DNA from: Planktothrix paucivesiculata PCC 9631
Lineage (GTDB): Bacteria; Cyanobacteriota; Cyanobacteriia; Cyanobacteriales; Microcoleaceae
Direction: 5' to 3'
Assembly (NCBI RefSeq): GCF_900009265.2
Contig: NZ_LR735020.1
Coordinates: 47,236-111,235, forward strand
DNA: 64,000 nucleotides
Shown here: positions 52,091 to 62,705 of the stretch, piece by piece
How the letters are laid out: the number at the start of each line of letters is the position of its first letter
Numbering within the stretch: the first letter of the stretch is position 1
Notes under the pieces: model-generated
Seen by the model: the letters and a program-made list of their open reading frames with translations, nothing else
Databases searched by the model: none
Told to the model about the DNA's origin: nothing
Translations under genes and position numbers: made by a program

Positions 52091-54943
52091 CTATAAAATT
52101 TCAACAGTCCCTTGATAACCATCGACTCGCACCCGTTGACCGTCTTTTAAATAGGTAGTCGCGCCTTGAATATTCATCACCGCCGGGATGCCATATTCTC
52201 GGGCGATAATTGCGCCGTGGGAAAGTTGTCCGCCCACTTCAGAAATAATCGCTTTTGCTGTTAATAGAAGGGGCGACCATCCCGCATCGGTGTAGGGAAC
52301 TACGAGAATCATATCTTCTGTTTGATCAATCATATTGCTTAAACTACGACAGATTTTAACCGTTCCTTCTACACAGCCAATACTAGCAGGAATCCCTTGT
52401 AAAATTGCCGAATTTTGCCGGGGTATTGATCGGGGTTGAGGTAATAAGTTACCATAGACAACGGGGGGGACGGTGCGATCGCTATCTTCTTGAAAAACTT
52501 GCCGCCGTTGACTAACTTTATAGATAAAATCTGGGGCAATATCCGATTGTATCCAATCTTTAATTTCATCCCATTCTAAATAGAAAATATCACCGGAAGT
52601 TTCTAGGATTCCTTGATGAATAGCTTGGGATTCTATGGCTAATATTGTCCATCGTAAATGAGCTAAAAGTTTACCGTAAATTTCAGCAATTTGGCTTTTT
52701 GTTAAAGTGCGTTGATAACATTGAGCTTGTCGCCATCTTTCCCATCGGGTTAAGGTAGAAACCGTTGAATTTTCCATCCGGTAGTTGGTATTTTTAACAA
52801 TTTTAAAGAGCATTTCTTTTAATATCTCTGGTTGTTCTAACCAATTTGGCACAGAAATATCTGTTCCGACTTCACTTAAATAGCCGTAGGTTTGTAACCA
52901 ATCTTCAAATTGTTGATTAAACTGGGGATTTTCTGCTAGAATCTGATAAAAGTATTGGTAGCTTATTTGTTCGGGTTCTTCCGAGGTTTCTCTAATCCGA
53001 TCAGCCAGGGTTTGTAAGGCTTCCATCGAAGCAATTTCCGGGGCAGTATAGGTAGGTATCCAACTATCAGAGACTTTAAATAAAGTTCGTCGAATCGCTA
53101 ACCCAATGGGGGCAATAATATTATAATAGGTCGCTGATTTTAATAGCTTTTGAATAGTTTCAGACCGTTCTAAAAGTCGAGTTAAAGTTAGGGATTTTAG
53201 GGATGATTCTGCTTCTAGTTGTTGTAATATTGGTAAAAATAGCTGTTCTAATTCCCGTTCAAAATCCTTTTCTAAATGTCGTTCCCGTTGAATTAATCGC
53301 CACAAACCGGGTAAGGATGGTAAGAGTTTCCCAATGGGGGGTTTTCCCATTTTTTGTCCTCGAACTAAAAACTCTAATCCCTGTTCGGGTAATCCCATCA
53401 TTGCAAAGATTTCCCCTAATAAGGTGGCGTTAAAATAGGCATGGGAACCTAATAATGTCGCGGTTTGATTAAAGTCTAATTGTGCTACTTTTTTTCCTAA
53501 AACTAAAGTAAATATTTCCCCCCAAACCCCACAGGTTAAGGGGCGATTAATTGACCAGGTTAGGGGAGGAATTATCCCGGGAATTACTTCGGCGGCAATA
53601 GTTCTTGTCCAAATTGGGTGTAAATTTGTAATGGGGCGAGTTTGAAAAATCCAGACTTTTACCCCATCCCAACACCACTCAATATCTTGGGGTAAACCGT
53701 GATAAAAGGTTTCTATTTCTTGGGCGAGTTTGACTAATTCTAAAATAACGGTTTTTGGTAAAATATCAGGTAGTTCTAAATCATCAATAGGGGTATTAAT
53801 TTCTATTTCTAAATGAACGGGAGTACATTGCCCTCCCACCACGGATTCTGCCCCCTGGGGTAAGGCTTCAATAATAATTTGTGCACCGCCATCTAGGGGG
53901 TTACGGGTAAACATCACCCCGGCGACTTCACTGGCTAAATAGGGTTGAATTAATACGGCTATTCCGGTATCAGAAAGTTGTTGATTTTGACGATAGGAAA
54001 TGGCTTCTGGAGTCCAATAGGATTGACGACATTGAATAATTGCCTCGTGTAATTCTGAAGCTGAATAAACAGGGCCAATGCTTTGATATTGTCCCGCCGC
54101 CGAAGAAGTATTGCTATCTTCTCCAATAGCAGAAGAACGGACAATCAGGGGAAAATTAATCGGATCAATTTCTTTTTTTAAAGGAATATTAATATCTTCT
54201 AAACGGTTAATAGCGGGTAAAACCCAACCCAATGTAACTTTAAATCCTGCCCGTTTTAATCCGCTTAATCGGGTTGCTTTTTCACCGCATTGTTGCAGAT
54301 TTAGTTTATCTTCCAAATTTAAAAATTGTTGTTTCATATAATATCCGAGATCATCTTTTTGAGATAGGTTAATTAGAACTAATTGTAAGGCTATTCCTAG
54401 GGCTGCGATGAATTCCCAAGGAGATAGGGGAGGAAATTCAGGGGTTTGATGCCAAAACCAGACCCAAAACGGCCCACTTAAACAGCCTAAACGGGATGCC
54501 CACAGTCGGGACGAATACTTAGAAACGGGTAATAATAAATCACTGAATCGCCAGATTAATAATCCGGTAATTCCACTACTGATGGCAACAATTGGAGAAT
54601 AGACTAATATTCCCCAGGTAGCATTAGTTACTCCCCCACCTTTGGCGACAAAATATCGTCCTGTAACCAATAAAATTAAACTCACCAGTTGCCAAACTGG
54701 TGCATTCGGGAATAGGATTTTAGCCGCAATTACCGGAATAATTCCTCGGGCTATTTCTAGGATGACGGCAACAATTCCTGCTCGTTTTCCCCCCTGGTAA
54801 AAAGCGGCGGAAACACTAATATTTCCTGTTCCTAAAGTTGATAATTTTTTCCTTGATAGGAGTTGGACAACCCAATCGGTTAAGGGTAATGTTCCTAAAA
54901 TAAAACTCCCCGCTAATAGTAGTCCTATTGTCCAAAAAGACAT
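52091..54943 (-). CDS. PlsY-like membrane domain fused to PEP-synthase-like domains
   Basis: This 950-residue protein has an unusual pairing. Residues ~1-205 are multi-pass membrane sequence with PlsY-type loops: LGTGNISVSAAFYQGGKRAG (compare the GN.G..N..R loop of glycerol-3-phosphate acyltransferase) and VAKGGGVTNATWG. Residues ~205-450 resemble the PEP/pyruvate-binding ATP-grasp domain of PEP synthase (SSAIGEDSNTSSAAGQYQS; VMFTRNPLDGG; DIEWCWDG). The C-terminus has the phosphohistidine domain GGQLSHGAIIAREYGIPAVM with the catalytic His near 905. The likely action is phosphate or pyrophosphate transfer at the membrane, possibly in lipid metabolism. A standard PEP synthase would be ~800 residues with a different C-terminal barrel, which is not seen here. 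Confidence 0.82.
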   Translation of the reverse strand: MSFWTIGLLLAGSFILGTLPLTDWVVQLLSRKKLSTLGTGNISVSAAFYQGGKRAGIVAVILEIARGIIPVIAAKILFPNAPVWQLVSLILLVTGRYFVAKGGGVTNATWGILVYSPIVAISSGITGLLIWRFSDLLLPVSKYSSRLWASRLGCLSGPFWVWFWHQTPEFPPLSPWEFIAALGIALQLVLINLSQKDDLGYYMKQQFLNLEDKLNLQQCGEKATRLSGLKRAGFKVTLGWVLPAINRLEDINIPLKKEIDPINFPLIVRSSAIGEDSNTSSAAGQYQSIGPVYSASELHEAIIQCRQSYWTPEAISYRQNQQLSDTGIAVLIQPYLASEVAGVMFTRNPLDGGAQIIIEALPQGAESVVGGQCTPVHLEIEINTPIDDLELPDILPKTVILELVKLAQEIETFYHGLPQDIEWCWDGVKVWIFQTRPITNLHPIWTRTIAAEVIPGIIPPLTWSINRPLTCGVWGEIFTLVLGKKVAQLDFNQTATLLGSHAYFNATLLGEIFAMMGLPEQGLEFLVRGQKMGKPPIGKLLPSLPGLWRLIQRERHLEKDFERELEQLFLPILQQLEAESSLKSLTLTRLLERSETIQKLLKSATYYNIIAPIGLAIRRTLFKVSDSWIPTYTAPEIASMEALQTLADRIRETSEEPEQISYQYFYQILAENPQFNQQFEDWLQTYGYLSEVGTDISVPNWLEQPEILKEMLFKIVKNTNYRMENSTVSTLTRWERWRQAQCYQRTLTKSQIAEIYGKLLAHLRWTILAIESQAIHQGILETSGDIFYLEWDEIKDWIQSDIAPDFIYKVSQRRQVFQEDSDRTVPPVVYGNLLPQPRSIPRQNSAILQGIPASIGCVEGTVKICRSLSNMIDQTEDMILVVPYTDAGWSPLLLTAKAIISEVGGQLSHGAIIAREYGIPAVMNIQGATTYLKDGQRVRVDGYQGTVEIL

Positions 54944-55094
54944 GAGAAATATTCTCCGGTAATTACCAAGATCTTCCGCGTGAGATCTTAGGGTTAATTG
55001 GGGTAGGATGTCATTGGTATAACCTTTAAGGTTTAGTTAACCAAAAATGAGATAATAGTCAACGTATCATTATAATTAAGGAAAAATCAAGATT

Positions 55095-55268
55095 ATGGCA
55101 AGTAGTAATACTCTATGGATTCCGATTGCTGTGCTAATTGTCGGATTTGTGGCGGCGGTGGGTATTGGATCAATTGCTTGGTATAACTCTAAGCGTCCCC
55201 CGGGTTGGGAAGATAAAGGAAGACCTGATTATATTCCGAAAGTGAATGAAGAAGATGAGAAAAATTAA
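55095..55268 (+). CDS. Small photosystem II assembly protein, Psb35-like
   Basis: The 57-residue product has one membrane segment (LWIPIAVLIVGFVAAVGIGS, residues ~7-26) followed by a polar tail IAWYNSKRPPGWEDKGRPD. This fits the cyanobacterial Psb35 protein that joins CP47 in photosystem II assembly. I identify it from the general pattern and cannot run a search. It is too small to stand out by length but has a good ATG with an AAGGAAAAA-type leader. It stands alone between the fusion gene and a hairpin at 55361-55394. Confidence 0.72.
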   Translation: MASSNTLWIPIAVLIVGFVAAVGIGSIAWYNSKRPPGWEDKGRPDYIPKVNEEDEKN

Positions 55269-55360
55269 CAGTTAAGGTTAATTTAACCACCCAGATAAAA
55301 AGATATAAAGAAGTTGTAAACACCCTAACCCTAGGTGCTTATTTCTCTACTTTCAATCTG

Positions 55361-55394
55361 AAAGTCGGGAATAATAGTTAATTTTCCCGACTTT
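55361..55394. terminator. Hairpin between convergent Psb35-like and DUF2993 genes
   Basis: Arms AAAGTCGGGAA (55361-55371) and TTCCCGACTTT (55384-55394) surround a 12-base loop. The position between convergent genes suits a bidirectional terminator. Confidence 0.65.
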
Positions 55395-55464
55395 AAACTA
55401 AAAGTGATGGTCTTGAACAATTCTCCTCCGTCAATATAATTTTTCCGGGTTAATCCACAACAGT

Positions 55465-56223
55465 TTAGTTTTTCTTGCCTTTAGGAAATTGGTTGATTTG
55501 GGCTGACCCATAAAAGATGAGGGAATTGTTTTGAATTCTCAGTCTATCTACTTTTAATTGGGTTCCATCTAAGGCAAATTTGTCAAGATCTAATAAGTCA
55601 TTAACATGGTTTACTAGGGCTTGACTCAGGTTAATTTCCTCCTGATTTCCGTTATATTGAACATCAACAAATCGGATTTTTTGACGGTCTTCTACCTCCA
55701 CCTGAGTTGTGAAATCAACTTGGACGGGTTCTTCTGAATTTCCGAGTAGAATTCCCGATTGAATTCTCAGGGCTTTTTCAGGAGTCACCGTCATCAGGGT
55801 TTTGGTAAAGGTTAAGGATTCTCCCTGATATTGCAGGCGCTGGAGTTTTTCCACCACAAACGGGGTGTTAAAGGAGTCCGTTAAGTCTTCCTCCGTTAAC
55901 ACCACCCGCAAACTGGCTTGAGTGGGTTGTCGTAACTTGACTTGACCTGTAAAAATCGCGCTGAAGTCGATGGACACCGCTTGCACATAGAGTTCCATGA
56001 CCGCAATCCGGAGGCCATTGTACATCAGCATCCCGTTGCCGATAAAATCGAAACCATCGACGCTTCCCTGCAAAAGCTTGGCTACAGGTTCCGCCCGAAC
56101 GTTGGCTTCAATTTTTTCAGAACGCTTGAACAAAGCTGCGATCGCAGCCCCCACCGCCTTGCTGACAAGGCGATCACCACTCTGATTCTGAAAAGAAGTG
56201 CTTCCAAACAAAGCCTGTACCAT
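55465..56223 (-). CDS. DUF2993 (LmeA-like) protein
   Basis: The 252-residue protein fits DUF2993: after LFKRSEKIEANVRAEPVAKL comes the family pattern GSVDGFDFIGNGMLMYNGLR and IDFSAIFTGQVKLRQPTQAS, with an N-box-like conserved VLTEEDL. Proteins of this family occur across cyanobacteria and actinobacteria and some are lipid-related. Function here is unknown. There is no clear signal peptide. The gap 56224-56448 after it holds no gene. Confidence 0.82.
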   Translation of the reverse strand: MVQALFGSTSFQNQSGDRLVSKAVGAAIAALFKRSEKIEANVRAEPVAKLLQGSVDGFDFIGNGMLMYNGLRIAVMELYVQAVSIDFSAIFTGQVKLRQPTQASLRVVLTEEDLTDSFNTPFVVEKLQRLQYQGESLTFTKTLMTVTPEKALRIQSGILLGNSEEPVQVDFTTQVEVEDRQKIRFVDVQYNGNQEEINLSQALVNHVNDLLDLDKFALDGTQLKVDRLRIQNNSLIFYGSAQINQFPKGKKN

Positions 56224-56448
56224 TCCTATTGCTCGTTAGCTGACTTGCCTATTATAACTTTTTATAAAGTTTTGTAACAATCAGTAATACTTATCAAGAG
56301 AATAAGGGGAGATCGGGGTGCGGTGGGATAAGAACACCGGAACCCTGGAAGAAAAGAGTTAACCGCCTAGGTTTGCCGTATCAGTCTATATCCTAACACC
56401 CCAGCCACGGTTGCTATATCTGAAACTTTTACTATTTTTGAGAATAGC

Positions 56449-56736
56449 TTAATAAACCTCATCATGGCTTCCAATATCAATTAAAAAAATTACTCTCTCC
56501 ACTAATTCCTTATCCTCGGAAAATTCAAAAACAATCCGACAATTATAATTCACCCAACAAGCCCATAACCCATCTAAATTTCCGGTTAACTTATGAGACT
56601 TTAAAGAAAAATTAAACGGATCATCAGCCAGAATTTCTAAAACATCAATAATTTTTTGCTGTAAATGTGGATTCTTCTTGATCAGTTTTTTAACTCCCCG
56701 CTTAAACCCATTACTCCAGACCAGTTTCATCCTCAT
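56449..56736 (-). CDS. RelE-superfamily mRNA-interferase-type toxin
   Basis: The 95-residue product has the RelE/YoeB/YafQ pattern: LVWSNGFKRGVKKLIKKNPH, FNFSLKSHKLTGNLDGLWAC, and NCRIVFEFSEDK followed by IDIGSHDEVY, which ends in the usual His-Asp-Glu-Val-Tyr tail of YafQ-like toxins. It probably cuts mRNA on the ribosome. Its ATG lies inside the preceding antitoxin gene (26-base overlap). Confidence 0.87.
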   Translation of the reverse strand: MRMKLVWSNGFKRGVKKLIKKNPHLQQKIIDVLEILADDPFNFSLKSHKLTGNLDGLWACWVNYNCRIVFEFSEDKELVERVIFLIDIGSHDEVY

Positions 56737-56938
56737 CCTCTAATAAATCAGCCATCAGATCACCAACTGTTCCTGGCTTGGCTTTCCCTTCGCGAAACGC
56801 CAATTTAACCGCCTCAGCATTCGCCAATATTTCCCCTCGTCGTTGTTCAATTCGTCGCTTACGGATCAACTCCCATAAATAATCCTGTTCCTCAAATGAT
56901 AATGCCTCAATCGACTCAATCAGGTCTTGAAATATCAT
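56711..56938 (-). CDS. Antitoxin partner of the RelE-type toxin
   Basis: The 75-residue protein is acidic and helical: LIESIEALSFEEQDYLWELI, RKRRIEQRRGEILANAEAVK and a DLLEDEDETG tail. The short upstream position, the 26-base overlap with the toxin and this composition mark it as the antitoxin of the pair. No DNA-binding fold is evident, so operon repression may be weak or through another protein. Confidence 0.8.
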   Translation of the reverse strand: MIFQDLIESIEALSFEEQDYLWELIRKRRIEQRRGEILANAEAVKLAFREGKAKPGTVGDLMADLLEDEDETGLE

Positions 56939-57041
56939 CGGGATTACCTCACTTTCACTGATTAATTAACTCTCTCCTAGCTAATTATAAGCTGATTTTT
57001 AAAACAAATTAACCACAATCTTATTTCAGGCTGTACAACCA

Positions 57042-57656
57042 TCAACTATTTCCTAACTGTGTTCCTTCGAGACAAGCGCCATCTAAAACCACACCTAAAA
57101 ATAAGGTTTGTTCAAGAATCGCGCATAGTAAATTAGCCCGTTCTAAATTTGTTCCTCGCAATACCGAACCGGATAAATTGGCTTCTTCTAAATCGGCTTG
57201 AGATAAATCAGCACCAGATAAATTAGTATTTCTTAAATCCGCTTGATATAAAATTCCTTGGGATAAATTCACGCCGCGTAAATCAGCACCCCTTAAATCA
57301 ATCCCACTTAAATCCAAATTTCCACAGGTGGCTCCGGTTAAAAAAGCTCCGGCAAAACTTGCTTCTTTTACCTCAGCATCGAATAGAATAGCGCCCCTTA
57401 AATCCGCATTTCTCAAGTCAGCGCCGGATAAATTAGCTCCAGATAAATCAGCCCCTCTTAAATTGGCTCGGAGTTGGGCCCCGGATAAATTAGCCCCGGA
57501 TAAATTAGCCCCGGATAAATTAGCCCCGGATAAATTAACCTGCGCCAAATTTGCCCCGGATAGATCAATACCGGACAAATTCATATTAGTTAGATCTTTA
57601 ATTCTTCCTTGTTTAAGGGCATTAAAATCAACCGATAGGGTGCGAGTCATAGTCAT
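57042..57656 (-). CDS. Pentapeptide-repeat protein
   Basis: The 204-residue protein is almost all A(D/N)LxX repeats (GANLSGANLSGANLSGA and on), giving one long right-handed beta-helix, with a short break around AEVKEASFAG. There is no signal peptide, so this copy is cytoplasmic, unlike the one at 8349-8897. Function is unknown. It lies 24 bases after the DICT/HD-GYP gene on the same strand and may share its transcript. Confidence 0.85.
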   Translation of the reverse strand: MTMTRTLSVDFNALKQGRIKDLTNMNLSGIDLSGANLAQVNLSGANLSGANLSGANLSGAQLRANLRGADLSGANLSGADLRNADLRGAILFDAEVKEASFAGAFLTGATCGNLDLSGIDLRGADLRGVNLSQGILYQADLRNTNLSGADLSQADLEEANLSGSVLRGTNLERANLLCAILEQTLFLGVVLDGACLEGTQLGNS

Positions 57657-57680
57657 AACCAGTGATGATTGAATGTTAGA

Positions 57681-59084
57681 TTATTTTTGTAATTTGGATT
57701 TGGAAGTCAACTCCTCCTCTAACCAAATATTGGGTAATTGAGTGGGTTGAGTTGGCAATTGCATCAACCCCATTTCTGTTAATTTGACAACGGTTCTCAA
57801 GGATTCAACCAAAGTTGGATCAAACCGAGTACCACTCAACTCCTGACATTTTTCTAGTGCCTCTGTCAAACCTAGGGCCGAACGTTTACCTCGGGGTTGA
57901 ATAAAGGCTTGAAAATAAGCCACAACTGCCAAAATTCTGGATTTAATATCAATTTCTTCGCCTATTAAACCATCAGGTTTGCCCGTGCCGTCCCAATGTT
58001 CTAAATAGTGATAGATGACATCCCGAACTTCCGATAATTCTGGCATAGATTCTAATAATCTAGCCCCAATTAATGTCCGTTCCGACCAAAACTTTTTCGT
58101 GGCATCATCCATTTCTTCGGGGGTTTGATTAAACACCTCATCCGGTGCAGATGCTAACCCAATTCTATAGAGTAATCCGGCTAATTGTAACCGTCTTAAC
58201 GTCACCGTTGGTAAATCTAAAATTTGACCAATGGTTTCGGCTAAAGCCGCTACTTGTAAGGAAGCACAGGGGTTATCCTGATCTCGTTCATCAATCCGTT
58301 GTGCCATTCTCAAAAAAGCCTGTAATTTATTGCCACTAATATTCCGACTGACCCGTTTGGCTTGGCCTTCTAATTCCCATAATTCGCGGGTTTGGCGGTT
58401 AACCGTAATTAATTCTTGTTGAGAAGATTGTAAATAACTGATAATCCGAGAAACGACGCTGGTTAAATCAGGAACCTGGTGATAAGGTGTAGCTACAATT
58501 TGCTGATGTTGTGCCAATAAATTGTCCGCCAATTCAGGATTATAGGGTCGAAAACGTTTAATTAAAATTTCAGCAGATTTACGAACCAACTTTTGATCAA
58601 ATGTCCATAAACCATAAAATTTTCGTTCCGTATCAATGGTAGGTTTACTATGATGAGCATATTCATCTCCCATCAATTCATGACACAATAGCATGGTCGT
58701 ATAACTCGGAGCTAAAATGATTAAATTCCACTCCATCACCAAACTATCAGAACGGTCTAAATTAATTAAAGAAACATTCTCTAATTGTCCGGTGCGATGG
58801 GTCAAAAATCCACTATCCCCAACGGCACTAATCACAACATGGCGACAAGATTGAGCCATATCATAATACCGTTCAGCTTCTTGAAGGTACCATTTTCCCT
58901 CCTGAAATGTGACTAATACCAGTGGTTGTTGATCCCTGGGCGCATCACTATTTTGGAAAATGTGATCTTCGAGGGCATGACACAGGGCAACTAGGGTATT
59001 TTTGAAGTAGACACCATAACTAGACGGCAGTTTACCATCAGGAAGGGAGGCTTTCAGTTGATTGAGTGTGGATTCTGGATTCAT
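57681..59084 (-). CDS. DICT-domain sensor with degenerate HD-GYP
   Basis: The 467-residue protein joins an N-terminal DICT sensory domain (~20-160, LPSSYGVYFKNTLVALCHAL, ISAVGDSGFLTHRTG) to a C-terminal HD-GYP-like domain (~270-440). In active HD-GYP enzymes, which cut cyclic-di-GMP, the HD pair reads LLHDIGK; here it is LLYRIGL, so the metal His/Asp are lost, whereas the HWDGTGKPDGL region is kept. It is therefore probably a regulatory receptor or scaffold rather than a phosphodiesterase. DICT domains often associate with diguanylate-cyclase or light-signalling modules. Confidence 0.85.
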   Translation of the reverse strand: MNPESTLNQLKASLPDGKLPSSYGVYFKNTLVALCHALEDHIFQNSDAPRDQQPLVLVTFQEGKWYLQEAERYYDMAQSCRHVVISAVGDSGFLTHRTGQLENVSLINLDRSDSLVMEWNLIILAPSYTTMLLCHELMGDEYAHHSKPTIDTERKFYGLWTFDQKLVRKSAEILIKRFRPYNPELADNLLAQHQQIVATPYHQVPDLTSVVSRIISYLQSSQQELITVNRQTRELWELEGQAKRVSRNISGNKLQAFLRMAQRIDERDQDNPCASLQVAALAETIGQILDLPTVTLRRLQLAGLLYRIGLASAPDEVFNQTPEEMDDATKKFWSERTLIGARLLESMPELSEVRDVIYHYLEHWDGTGKPDGLIGEEIDIKSRILAVVAYFQAFIQPRGKRSALGLTEALEKCQELSGTRFDPTLVESLRTVVKLTEMGLMQLPTQPTQLPNIWLEEELTSKSKLQK

Positions 59085-59272
59085 TATACAAACGGGAGTC
59101 CCGACTATTCCTTAAATCTTAACTGTTATCGGCATAATTTTAAGAGTGAACCATTAAAATTTTTCAATTTCTGGTCGAGATCGTCCTGCATCTGGGGTAG
59201 GATCAATCCCTGTAGGATATTATAGCCTTGGAAACCCTCTGCATTTTTGGTTAAATTTTGCCTTCAACTTAG

Positions 59273-60319
<1,047 letters not shown>

Positions 60320-60429
60320 TATAATTTTTAACAAATGATTGTCAGGTTGAGTAATTTTAGAGTAAAATAATTTATACTATTTAAAGCCAGTGATTTGCTC
60401 TGCTTTAATGTTTTAGGGAGAGTCGATTT

Positions 60430-61212
60430 ATGACGATGCAACCAGATTTTTTATCCCCATCTGTTCCCCAACCCGTACCCATGTCTACAGGAACTACAAC
60501 CTCCCTAGTGGGAGTTAATATCATTACCATTACCCAAATAGATGTCAATAGAAAGGGTGAATATATTGGAACAACTGGCCCAGATTATATTGAAGTTTCG
60601 CCGTTTTTAGCCCCGTTTAACTTTGCTATTTATGGTTTACAGGAGCTCGATACCCTATCAGGAGGTGCGGGAGATGATAGTTTATTTGGAGGGAAAGGAA
60701 ACGATTCTTTAATCGGTTTAAATGGGAATGATATTATTCAAGGAAATCTAGGTGCGGATTATATTAATAGTGGCGAGGGAAATGATTCCGTTTATGGAGG
60801 ACAGGGAAATGATACCCTTTTAGGCGGAGGAGGAAATGATTCTTTGGCGGGAGATAAAGGCGTTAATCAATTAACCGGAGGATTTGGGGTTGACCACTTT
60901 TCTATTCGAGCTTTTCCTCCCGAGAATACAGGTAATGTATCGGATTTTATTCCCGATAATGCCGATATAATTACGGATTTTACCCCGGGAGAAGATGTCA
61001 TGATTGTTAGTGGAGTTCCTTCCTTTGCTCAGTTGAATTTAACCTCCATTCCCCCGGAAGCCGTGCGAGGATTATTTCCCAGTATTGAACGTACCCTCGG
61101 CGGTGGAACCTTAATTGAAGTTCAAGCTACAGGTCAAATTATTGGGTTTTTAGAAAATATTGAACCCCAACAGTTATTAACATCTTCCTTTCTATTTTTC
61201 GAGACTCTTTGA
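60430..61212 (+). CDS. RTX-type calcium-binding protein
   Basis: Residues ~76-155 of 260 hold hemolysin-type nonapeptides (GGAGDDSLFGGKGNDSLIGL and relatives), which bind Ca2+ and form a parallel beta-roll. The C-terminal ~80 residues (DIITDFTPGEDVMIVSG...) are a conserved tail domain. There is no signal peptide. RTX proteins leave the cell by type I secretion using the C-terminus; no ABC exporter or TolC gene lies beside it. It may be a surface or S-layer-associated protein. Confidence 0.85.
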   Translation: MTMQPDFLSPSVPQPVPMSTGTTTSLVGVNIITITQIDVNRKGEYIGTTGPDYIEVSPFLAPFNFAIYGLQELDTLSGGAGDDSLFGGKGNDSLIGLNGNDIIQGNLGADYINSGEGNDSVYGGQGNDTLLGGGGNDSLAGDKGVNQLTGGFGVDHFSIRAFPPENTGNVSDFIPDNADIITDFTPGEDVMIVSGVPSFAQLNLTSIPPEAVRGLFPSIERTLGGGTLIEVQATGQIIGFLENIEPQQLLTSSFLFFETL

Positions 61213-61219
61213 GGTTAGT

Positions 61220-62314
61220 TTATTCCGTTAAATCGGAATTACTGGTTTCTCCATCACTTAAGGGTAAAAAGATTTCAACGAGAGTGCCTTGATTTTTCCC
61301 AGGACTGACTAATTGAATTCTACCCCCCATCATTTCGACTAAATTTTTGGAAATCACTAATCCTAATCCCGTACTTCCTAGGGTGTGGAGTCGGGATTCA
61401 TCTTCCACAACAAAGGGTTGAAATAGTTTATCTTGAATGTGAGGTGCAATCCCGATTCCCGTATCTTTAATCGTAATCACGGCCATTTCTTCGCTCTCTT
61501 GAGTTTGAGGGTGCTCACCATGACGAATTTCTGTACTAATTGAAATACTCCCTCGGTCTGTAAATTTAATCGCATTTCCAATAATATTAATGAAAATTTG
61601 TTTAAGTTTGGTGGGGTCTGCTTTAACCTTAATCCGGTGAGAATAGTCTTGTTTATAGAGTCGTAGTCCTTTTTGACGAATATTAGAAAATTGTAGGTAA
61701 ATAGCAGCCGTTAAACAGGCCTGTAAGTCAATAGTTTTAATATCAAAAGAAATTTTACCTTCCTCAATTCGAGCCAAGTCTAAAACTTGATTGATTAAGG
61801 TTAATAAATGCAAAGAAGAATCGTGGGCTTGTTTTAAAAGTTCTATTTCCTCATCTCGATCATCACATAAATCATCTAAGAGGAGTTGTAAGGAACCAAT
61901 AATCCCATTCATCGGAGTTCTTAACTCATGGGAAGTTTGCCTAAGAAACTCATCTTTTCGATGATTCATCTCCTCCAAAACTTTATTTTTAGATTCAATA
62001 CTGCCATATTTATCAACCGTTGTTTTTAACTGTTTTTCCAGATCGGCTTTTTCCAGTAGAAACCTCTCTTTTTTGGTTTCCAATAGTGCCTCTAAGGAAG
62101 AATTTTTTTGTTTTAACTGTTGCAGATTTTGATAATAAATCAACGCCATTAGAGAACTGAAAAAAGCCACTATGACGCAAATAATCGGTATCCAACCCAT
62201 GGGTAGCAAAAAACTGTACCCAAGATACGTCAGCAGTCCCACGGCTATCAAACCGATGATAGCCATTGGCACTCCCCACTTTAGCTCCGTTGATTGTCTG
62301 AGCTTTTGCCCCAT
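61220..62314 (-). CDS. Two-transmembrane sensor histidine kinase
   Basis: The 364-residue kinase has two membrane segments (~15-35, 37-60; PMAIIGLIAVGLLTYLGYSF and WIPIICVIVAFFSSL), no outer loop of size, a coiled coil (~65-120), HisKA with the phospho-acceptor in RQTSHELRTPMNGII, and HATPase with NIIGNAIKFTDRG and GSTGLGLVISK. The tiny external loop suggests it senses something in or near the membrane. No response regulator gene is next to it. It converges on the RTX gene. Confidence 0.9.
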   Translation of the reverse strand: MGQKLRQSTELKWGVPMAIIGLIAVGLLTYLGYSFLLPMGWIPIICVIVAFFSSLMALIYYQNLQQLKQKNSSLEALLETKKERFLLEKADLEKQLKTTVDKYGSIESKNKVLEEMNHRKDEFLRQTSHELRTPMNGIIGSLQLLLDDLCDDRDEEIELLKQAHDSSLHLLTLINQVLDLARIEEGKISFDIKTIDLQACLTAAIYLQFSNIRQKGLRLYKQDYSHRIKVKADPTKLKQIFINIIGNAIKFTDRGSISISTEIRHGEHPQTQESEEMAVITIKDTGIGIAPHIQDKLFQPFVVEDESRLHTLGSTGLGLVISKNLVEMMGGRIQLVSPGKNQGTLVEIFLPLSDGETSNSDLTE

Positions 62315-62705
62315 AATATATTACACCCGTCAGTCGCTCCCAAGGTTTAATTTAAGCGACGTTGAAACTTCCCTTTCTATGCTATCTTGCAAAGTTGATT
62401 TTGAAATCCCCTTTTTCCGAGGATGAAAATCTTAATAGCAAGCTGTCGTTTTCCTGATTAGGCTTGATACCGCCCCATCCCCTATCAGGCCTCAATTATC
62501 CCTCTATGACTGTGGAGGATGTACAGGAGGTCACAGCCTTAGAACCTTGGCAAAATCAAGGTTTTCCTTTCCAGCCCAGCAAATATCATGAATGAATATG
62601 GTATTGAACCGACAAACTTGACATCCCCCCTGGGTTATAACTATAGGATTCGATTACCGATTTTAGAAAAAATTAACTTAAATATTGAAAGTCAGGTTGC
62701 TTAAT
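62315..62705. other. Intergenic stretch upstream of the kinase
   Basis: This stretch of ~390 bases up to the MITE holds no gene I can support. It has a weak inverted repeat (CCTGATTAGGC and GCCTCAATTA-like around 62452-62500). A small RNA or regulatory leader cannot be ruled out. It should carry the kinase promoter. Confidence 0.5.

Noticed and set aside
62400-62640. Possible small RNA upstream of the kinase
   Set aside because: Weak inverted repeats are present but there is no clear promoter or terminator, so I cannot support a call.
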